From contig QIKQ01000037.1 of the NCBI GenBank assembly GCA_003233075.1, positions 1-9,119 on the forward strand: a DNA stretch of 9,119 nucleotides, in the 5' to 3' direction. The notes below the pieces were generated by a model. That model saw only the letters and a program-made list of their open reading frames with translations, had not been told where the DNA came from and searched no databases. Source of the DNA: Gammaproteobacteria bacterium. Its GTDB lineage: Bacteria > Pseudomonadota > Gammaproteobacteria > SZUA-21. Shown here piece by piece: positions 6,394-9,119 of this stretch. Made by a program: the position numbers and the translations under genes. The first letter of the stretch is position 1. The number at the start of each line of letters is the position of its first letter.

Positions 6394-6777
6394 ATGATTG
6401 ATAATAAACAAAGTAATATATCGATTGATGTCGAAACTAACTATGTTGAAGATCAATCTGATCCTAGCAACGACCGCTATATTTTTTCATATACAGTTAC
6501 AATTCAAAATACTGGCAAAGCCCCCGCTAAATTACTTACTCGTCATTGGCTTATTACCGATGCCAACGGAAAAACACAAGAAGTGAGAGGCGACGGAGTG
6601 GTCGGCGAACAACCACATTTAGGTCCAAACGAAGGATTTCGATATACCAGTGGAACAGTGCTTGAAACTCCGGTTGGCAGTATGCGCGGCAGCTATCAAA
6701 TGATTTCCGATGATGGGAATCGGTTTGACGCCCCCATCCCTACATTTACACTATCAGTCCCGCGAATGCTAAACTAA
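6394..6777 (+). CDS. apaG: Co2+/Mg2+ efflux-associated protein ApaG
   Basis: ApaG is a small single-domain beta-sandwich (fibronectin type III-like) protein, long linked with cobalt/magnesium resistance, whose biochemical role is still unsettled. The 127 residues align end to end with E. coli ApaG (125 aa): VETNYVEDQSDP (13-24), YIFSYTVTIQNTG (29-41), LLTRHWLITDANG (47-59), VRGDGVVGEQP (64-74), FRYTSGTVLETPVGSMRGSY (82-101) and PIPTFTLSVP (114-123). GGAG (6380-6383) lies 10 bases before the ATG. It is followed by apaH after 125 bases, keeping the apaG-apaH pairing but not the tight spacing seen in E. coli. The Arg/Gly-rich VRGDGVVG loop, implicated in nucleotide binding in some homologues, is intact. 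Confidence 0.97.
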   Translation: MIDNKQSNISIDVETNYVEDQSDPSNDRYIFSYTVTIQNTGKAPAKLLTRHWLITDANGKTQEVRGDGVVGEQPHLGPNEGFRYTSGTVLETPVGSMRGSYQMISDDGNRFDAPIPTFTLSVPRMLN

Positions 6778-6839
6778 TCTAACGTACAATAGGCTTCAAT
6801 ATTTCGTAATTTAAAATCCCCCTCTGTTGAAAATCGCTA

Positions 6840-6868
6840 TTGGCAATCTCTGCAACAGCCATTATCAT
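6840..6868 (+). promoter_or_regulatory. Candidate apaH promoter
   Basis: TTGGCA (6840-6845), a 17-base spacer and TATCAT (6863-6868) match the sigma-70 hexamers at 5 of 6 positions each. Transcription would start near 6875, leaving a leader of under 30 bases that contains the apaH ribosome-binding site. It suggests apaH can be expressed apart from apaG. Confidence 0.5.
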
Positions 6869-6902
6869 ACACCGACAACAATTAGTTATTATAAGGAAAC
6901 AC

Positions 6903-7727
6903 ATGGCAATTTATGCAATCGGTGATATCCAAGGGTGTTTGGATTCTCTTATGCAATTGCTTGAGGCTTGTCATTTTGATCAAAAAAATGATCAGCTTTG
7001 GTTTACAGGCGACCTCGTTAATCGCGGCCCTAAATCACTCGAAACTGTGCGATACATCATGAGCCTAGGCGATTCCGTAATCAGTGTGCTAGGCAATCAC
7101 GATCTACATTTTTTAGCCGTAGCTACTGGAAAAGTTTCAATACATAAACTAAGTGATGAAAAACGAATTCTAAGCGCTCCTGATTTAAACGAAATAATTA
7201 ATTGGTTACGTTTTCGACCTTTCGTGCATTATGATAAATCACTCACTTACGCTTTAGTTCACGCAGGAATTCCACCACAATGGAATTTACCGCAAGCATT
7301 AAGCGAAGCAAGGCAAGTTGAACATAAATTACAATCAGATAATTACTTAGACTTACTTGAGAATATGTATGGCAACGGCCCTAACGAATGGCATGACTCG
7401 CTCGACGGAATTGAAAGACATCGCTACACTATCAATTGCTTTACGCGTATGCGCTATTGCGACGATAAAGGCCAATTAGAATTGAACTCAAAGGGGTCGC
7501 CTGATCATTCAAGCGGTAAACATTTGCCTTGGTTTGAGCATCAATCAGAATTAAATAAGAATATTAAATTATTATTTGGACATTGGTCAACACTAGGCGC
7601 AAAACAAATTGGATCAGTCTATTGCTTGGACTCAGGCTGCGTTTGGGGAGGTGAACTAACAGCACTTAAGTTAGGCAAAAATCCTAGTTGGATTAAAGTT
7701 AGTTGTCCAGAGTATGTCAAACCTTAA
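6903..7727 (+). CDS. apaH: Symmetrical bis(5'-nucleosyl)-tetraphosphatase ApaH
   Basis: ApaH cleaves diadenosine tetraphosphate (Ap4A) symmetrically to two ADP, controls stress alarmone levels and removes Np4 caps from RNA 5' ends. The 274-residue protein (E. coli 280) is a metallophosphoesterase of the PPP type with GDIQG (7-11), GDLVNRG (36-42), GNHDLHFLA (64-72), VHAGIPPQW (119-127), FTRMRYC (180-186) and LFGHWSTLG (224-232). The first motif has Gln in place of the usual His, a substitution common in ApaH of many Proteobacteria. ATG 6903 is chosen because AAGGAA (6893-6898) is ideally placed and MAIYAIGD matches the family N-terminus. A further 21 in-frame codons reach back to TTG 6840, which overlaps the candidate -35 and has no ribosome-binding site. 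It converges on folA across a 652-base spacer. Confidence 0.97.
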   Translation: MAIYAIGDIQGCLDSLMQLLEACHFDQKNDQLWFTGDLVNRGPKSLETVRYIMSLGDSVISVLGNHDLHFLAVATGKVSIHKLSDEKRILSAPDLNEIINWLRFRPFVHYDKSLTYALVHAGIPPQWNLPQALSEARQVEHKLQSDNYLDLLENMYGNGPNEWHDSLDGIERHRYTINCFTRMRYCDDKGQLELNSKGSPDHSSGKHLPWFEHQSELNKNIKLLFGHWSTLGAKQIGSVYCLDSGCVWGGELTALKLGKNPSWIKVSCPEYVKP

Positions 7728-7764
7728 ATTTTGGAGGCAACTCGTTAGCGGCCTTCAGGCTATT

Positions 7765-7789
7765 ATTTTGTTTGCTGCGCAAACAAAAT
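7765..7789. repeat. Perfect 11-bp hairpin downstream of apaH
   Basis: ATTTTGTTTGC (7765-7775) and GCAAACAAAAT (7779-7789) are perfect inverted arms around the 3-base loop TGC. It lies 38 bases after the apaH stop, but no T-run follows on either strand, so it is not a classical intrinsic terminator. It may stabilise the apaH mRNA 3' end or belong to the adjacent palindromic element. Confidence 0.6.
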
Positions 7790-7883
7790 GAAGGGTGGTC
7801 TCAATCAAGCAAAGCGATTTACTACTGAGTTTACTCTGCTTCACACAAAACCTGCTTCTTCACATTTCGATATACTCAGGAGA

Positions 7884-7919
7884 TTTTTTCCAAAAGCCAT
7901 CCGTGGCTTTAGGAAAAAA
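7884..7919. repeat. Two-tier hairpin with TCCG loop
   Basis: The outer stem TTTTTTCC (7884-7891) with GGAAAAAA (7912-7919) encloses, after one A-A mismatch, the inner stem AAAGCCA (7893-7899) with TGGCTTT (7904-7910) and loop TCCG (7900-7903). That is 15 base pairs in total. The right outer arm also supplies the T-run, on the minus strand, for the neighbouring hairpin, so the two structures may compete. Confidence 0.6.
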
Positions 7920-7939
7920 CGCTTGCCATCCGGGCAAGC
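7912..7939 (-). terminator. Intrinsic-terminator-like hairpin on the minus strand
   Basis: On the complement, GCTTGCC-CGGAT-GGCAAGC (7939-7921) forms a 7-bp G+C-rich stem followed immediately by GTTTTTTCC, a textbook rho-independent terminator shape. It faces transcripts coming from thyA-folA, but lies about 440 bases beyond the folA stop. It would thus leave a long structured 3' UTR or end a separate minus-strand RNA. On the plus strand the same hairpin is followed by the weaker tract TTTGTTGATATATTTTT and could act on apaH transcripts. Confidence 0.5.
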
Positions 7940-7969
7940 TTTGTTGATATATTTTTAAAGGTAAACCGA

Positions 7970-7991
7970 CCCTCGGTGACACACCTGAGGG
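7970..7991. repeat. G+C-rich hairpin inside the palindromic element
   Basis: CCCTC-GGTG (7970-7978) pairs with CACC-T-GAGGG (7982-7991), 9 bp with one bulged T and the 3-base loop ACA. It is part of the branched region between the long arms. Confidence 0.55.
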
Positions 7992-7996
7992 CGTTC

Positions 7997-8038
7997 GCAG
8001 GATGAAAGTGACATTTAGTCACTTTCATAATTTCCTGC
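7997..8038. repeat. Long hairpin inside the palindromic element
   Basis: ATGAAAGTGAC (8002-8012) and GTCACTTTCAT (8018-8028) form a perfect 11-bp stem with loop ATTTA. It is extended below by GCAGG (7997-8001) with CCTGC (8034-8038), leaving a 5-base bulge on the 3' side. It is the strongest single stem within the long inverted repeat. Confidence 0.6.
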
Positions 8039-8149
8039 TTACCCTGCGCTAATCGAAATGCTCAGCGGTTTTTAATGTTCTTCAGAGCAAACTCAGTGGC
8101 AAATCACCGAAATAGATTGAGGCCATGGGGATTAGAGAATATAGGAACT

Positions 8150-8173
8150 ACCGATTACATCGGTCTTTATTTT
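8150..8173 (+). terminator. Possible short terminator on the plus strand
   Basis: ACCGAT-TAC-ATCGGT (8150-8164) is a perfect 6-bp hairpin followed by CTTTATTTT. The short stem and interrupted T-tract make this a weak candidate. It would end any plus-strand transcript running past apaH or through the palindromic element before it reaches folA on the opposite strand. Confidence 0.35.
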
Positions 8174-8241
8174 AAAAAGGATGTTCTTTGGGCAAAAGAC
8201 CTATCCGGATAAATTGTAAAATTATTCGAAAATGCTAGTAG

Positions 8242-8276
8242 CCTGCAGGAGGTGTTTGAAAAACACCGAGTGCAGG
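8242..8276. repeat. Hairpin with a symmetric purine internal loop
   Basis: CCTGCA (8242-8247) pairs with TGCAGG (8271-8276) and GGTGTTT (8251-8257) with AAACACC (8261-8267), with loop GAA. Between the two helices lies a 3x3 internal loop, GGA opposite GAG, able to form tandem G-A pairs when read as plus-strand RNA. No T-run follows on either strand, so it does not look like a terminator. Confidence 0.6.
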
Positions 8277-8379
8277 AAAACCGCTATACATGATTTATGA
8301 AATTAAAAGACTTAAGTAAATTTCTAACTATGCTCAGCATTCAATGAATCCTTACTACAGGCTGTGATTACCAATATTG

Positions 8380-8880
8380 CTAATATTTCCGATCAAGAAT
8401 TTGAAAAGTACAATCGTACTCGTTCTTCTCATCCTTTTTTAACTCTTTTTCAATCACAATATTCCAATCTGATAGATTATATTCTGGAAACCAAGTATCG
8501 CCCTCGATGCTTGCATGCACATGAGTTATATATAATCGGTCAGCTCTATTGATTGTTTGCTCATAAAAACTGCCGCCGCCGATTATCATTATCTCGTCAT
8601 ATGCAATTGCTAAAGAAATTCCTTCATCAACAGATTTTGCGACACTTGCACCGTTAGCTTCATAACTACTATTACGCGTCACCACTATATTAAGTCTCTC
8701 TTTTAGCGGCTTTGCACCAAAGGATTCATAGGTTTTTCGTCCCATGACAACAGGCTTGCCTTTGGTATTGCTAACAAACCAAGACATGTCAGCAGGCAAC
8801 TTCCAAGGCAAAGTGTTTTTATAGCCAATGACTCGATCATTGGCCATTGCAGCAATTAGCGAAACAATAGGTGAAGACAA
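8380..8880 (-). CDS. folA: Dihydrofolate reductase
   Basis: FolA reduces dihydrofolate to tetrahydrofolate with NADPH, regenerating the cofactor oxidised by ThyA; it is the trimethoprim target. The 166-residue protein (E. coli 159) carries VSLIAAMANDRVIG (6-19), LPWKLPADMSWF (24-35) with catalytic Asp31 (Asp27 in E. coli), PVVMGRKTYES (43-53), IMIIGGGSFYEQ (97-108), LYITHVHASIEGDTWFPEY (116-134) and FQILDRK near the end. It starts at TTG 8880. No in-frame ATG exists upstream of the family's N-terminal beta strand, an in-frame stop lies 15-12 bases upstream, and AAGGAA sits 6 bases before it. That ribosome-binding site overlaps the thyA stop region, so the two genes are probably cotranscribed and translationally linked. 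In E. coli folA lies codirectional after apaH; here it is inverted. Confidence 0.97.
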   Translation of the reverse strand: MSSPIVSLIAAMANDRVIGYKNTLPWKLPADMSWFVSNTKGKPVVMGRKTYESFGAKPLKERLNIVVTRNSSYEANGASVAKSVDEGISLAIAYDEIMIIGGGSFYEQTINRADRLYITHVHASIEGDTWFPEYNLSDWNIVIEKELKKDEKNEYDCTFQILDRKY

Positions 8881-8891
8881 TTCAGGTTCCT

Positions 8892-9119
8892 TTATATCGC
8901 AACAGGGGCTTTAATTCCTTCGTGATGCTGATATTCTAATAATTTAAAATCATCATATTTAAAATCAAATATTGATGTCACTGCCGGATTTATTTTCATT
9001 TGAGGTAAAGAATACGGCTTACGAGCTAACTGAGTTTTAGTTTGTTCAAAATGATTTGAATACAAATGTGCATCACCTAAAGTATGAATAAAATCTCCAG
9101 GTTTTAAATCACAAACTTG
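8892..9119 (-). CDS. thyA: Thymidylate synthase, C-terminal fragment (5' end outside window)
   Basis: The complement of 9119-8892 encodes the last 75 residues of ThyA, which methylates dUMP to dTMP using 5,10-methylenetetrahydrofolate and releases dihydrofolate for FolA. The fragment includes DLKPGDFIHTLGDAHLYSNH, matching the E. coli GD-HLYSNH dUMP/folate-binding segment, then FEQTKTQLARKPY, SIFDFKYDDFKLLEY and the highly conserved C-terminal GIKAPVAI that closes over the active site. The stop TAA (8894-8892) is 11 bases before the folA TTG. The catalytic Cys and N-terminal half are beyond the window edge. Confidence 0.97.
   Translation of the reverse strand, partial: QVCDLKPGDFIHTLGDAHLYSNHFEQTKTQLARKPYSLPQMKINPAVTSIFDFKYDDFKLLEYQHHEGIKAPVAI

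Larger units (their letters stand above)
7796..8125. repeat. 330-bp long inverted-repeat element with four internal hairpins
   Basis: The left arm from 7796 and the right arm from 8125 inward pair in a single register with no gaps for 43 positions (7796-7838 with 8125-8083). TGGTCTCAATC faces GATTGAGGCCA, and ACTGAGTTTACTCTG faces CAGAGCAAACTCAGT. By my count 32 of 43 are Watson-Crick, with a 9-base unpaired internal loop accounting for most differences; several others are transitions. Pairing resumes further in with small shifts: AAAACC with GGTTTT, CATTTCGAT (7863-7871) with ATCGAAATG (8052-8060), and CAGG (7877-7880) with CCTG (8043-8046). Inside the stem lie four hairpins, predicting a multi-branched fold. 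I recognise no RNA family, insertion sequence or MITE; no convincing target-site duplication is visible. Confidence 0.6.
7728..8379. other. 652-base gene-free, hairpin-rich region between convergent apaH and folA
   Basis: No plausible coding frame is present on either strand. The stretch holds at least seven stem-loops (7765-7789, 7884-7919, 7921-7939, 7970-7991, 7997-8038, 8150-8164, 8242-8276), a perfect palindrome TATCCGGATA (8203-8212) and a long inverted repeat whose arms lie at 7796-7880 and 8043-8125. Immediately after the apaH stop, GGAGGC (7733-7738) can pair with GCCTTC (7751-7756), including one G-U pair. Parts of it look more G+C-rich than the surrounding genes. The rest, 8283-8379, is A+T-rich with nothing recognisable. 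Confidence 0.65.

Noticed and set aside
6398..6586. 62-codon plus-strand open frame overlapping apaG
   Set aside because: Out-of-frame shadow of apaG, whose own frame matches the family end to end.
6840..6902. 21-codon N-terminal extension of ApaH from TTG 6840
   Set aside because: It overlaps a good promoter candidate and lacks a ribosome-binding site; ATG 6903 has AAGGAA and the family N-terminus.
7796..8125. MITE with target-site duplication
   Set aside because: The flanks (GGG before, TGGGG after) do not form a convincing direct repeat, and no second copy occurs in this window; left open as an undefined element.
8169..8195. Minus-strand promoter (TTGCCC / TAAAAT) that could drive an RNA through the palindrome
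   Set aside because: The spacer is only 15 bases and the -35 is imperfect, so this is not strong enough to list.
7728..8379. Retron msr-msd, group II intron, attC site or known housekeeping RNA
   Set aside because: There is no reverse transcriptase or integrase nearby, no domain V-like hairpin, no paired attC core sites, and none of the sequence hallmarks of RNase P RNA, tmRNA or 6S RNA that I know.
8364..8552. 62-codon plus-strand open frame
   Set aside because: Antisense to the conserved 3' end of folA, with no ribosome-binding site.

Overview
The window is A+T-rich bacterial DNA carrying the outer-membrane/cofactor/ribosome cluster typical of Gammaproteobacteria: lptD (3' end), surA, pdxA and rsmA on the plus strand, then apaG and apaH, then folA and thyA on the minus strand. 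The lptD-surA-pdxA-rsmA-apaG-apaH order is the one known from E. coli. The LptD Cys-Cys pair, two-parvulin SurA and apaG-apaH pairing support a gammaproteobacterium. The genus cannot be fixed from the sequence.

Layout: 1-306 LptD C-terminus; 337-1677 SurA; a hairpin-bearing spacer; 1834-2871 PdxA overlapping 2864-3655 RsmA by 8 bases. At the usual rsmA-apaG junction there are about 2.7 kb of extra DNA: a small exported protein of unknown function on the minus strand (3729-4142), a roughly 480-base palindrome-bearing spacer, a ComFB-family protein (4623-4955) and glucokinase (5198-6154). ApaG (6394-6777) and ApaH (6903-7727) follow, each with its own candidate promoter, so they need not depend on the surA operon here. 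FolA (8380-8880) and the 3' end of thyA (8892-9119) run the other way as a thyA-folA unit; the folA ribosome-binding site overlaps the thyA stop.

The most unusual part is the 652-base gene-free stretch between the convergent apaH and folA. It holds at least seven hairpins. Four of them sit inside a long imperfect inverted repeat (outer ends 7796 and 8125) whose arms pair in fixed register for 43 positions and then resume with small shifts. This predicts a roughly 330-nt multi-branched fold. It is either a structured RNA or a palindromic mobile-type element; no family was recognised.

Functionally, LptD inserts LPS in the outer membrane and SurA chaperones LptD and other porins. PdxA makes the B6 precursor, RsmA dimethylates 16S rRNA, and ApaH hydrolyses Ap4A. 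ThyA and FolA form the thymidylate/tetrahydrofolate cycle. Glucokinase phosphorylates glucose. The ComFB-like protein may be a cyclic-dinucleotide sensor.
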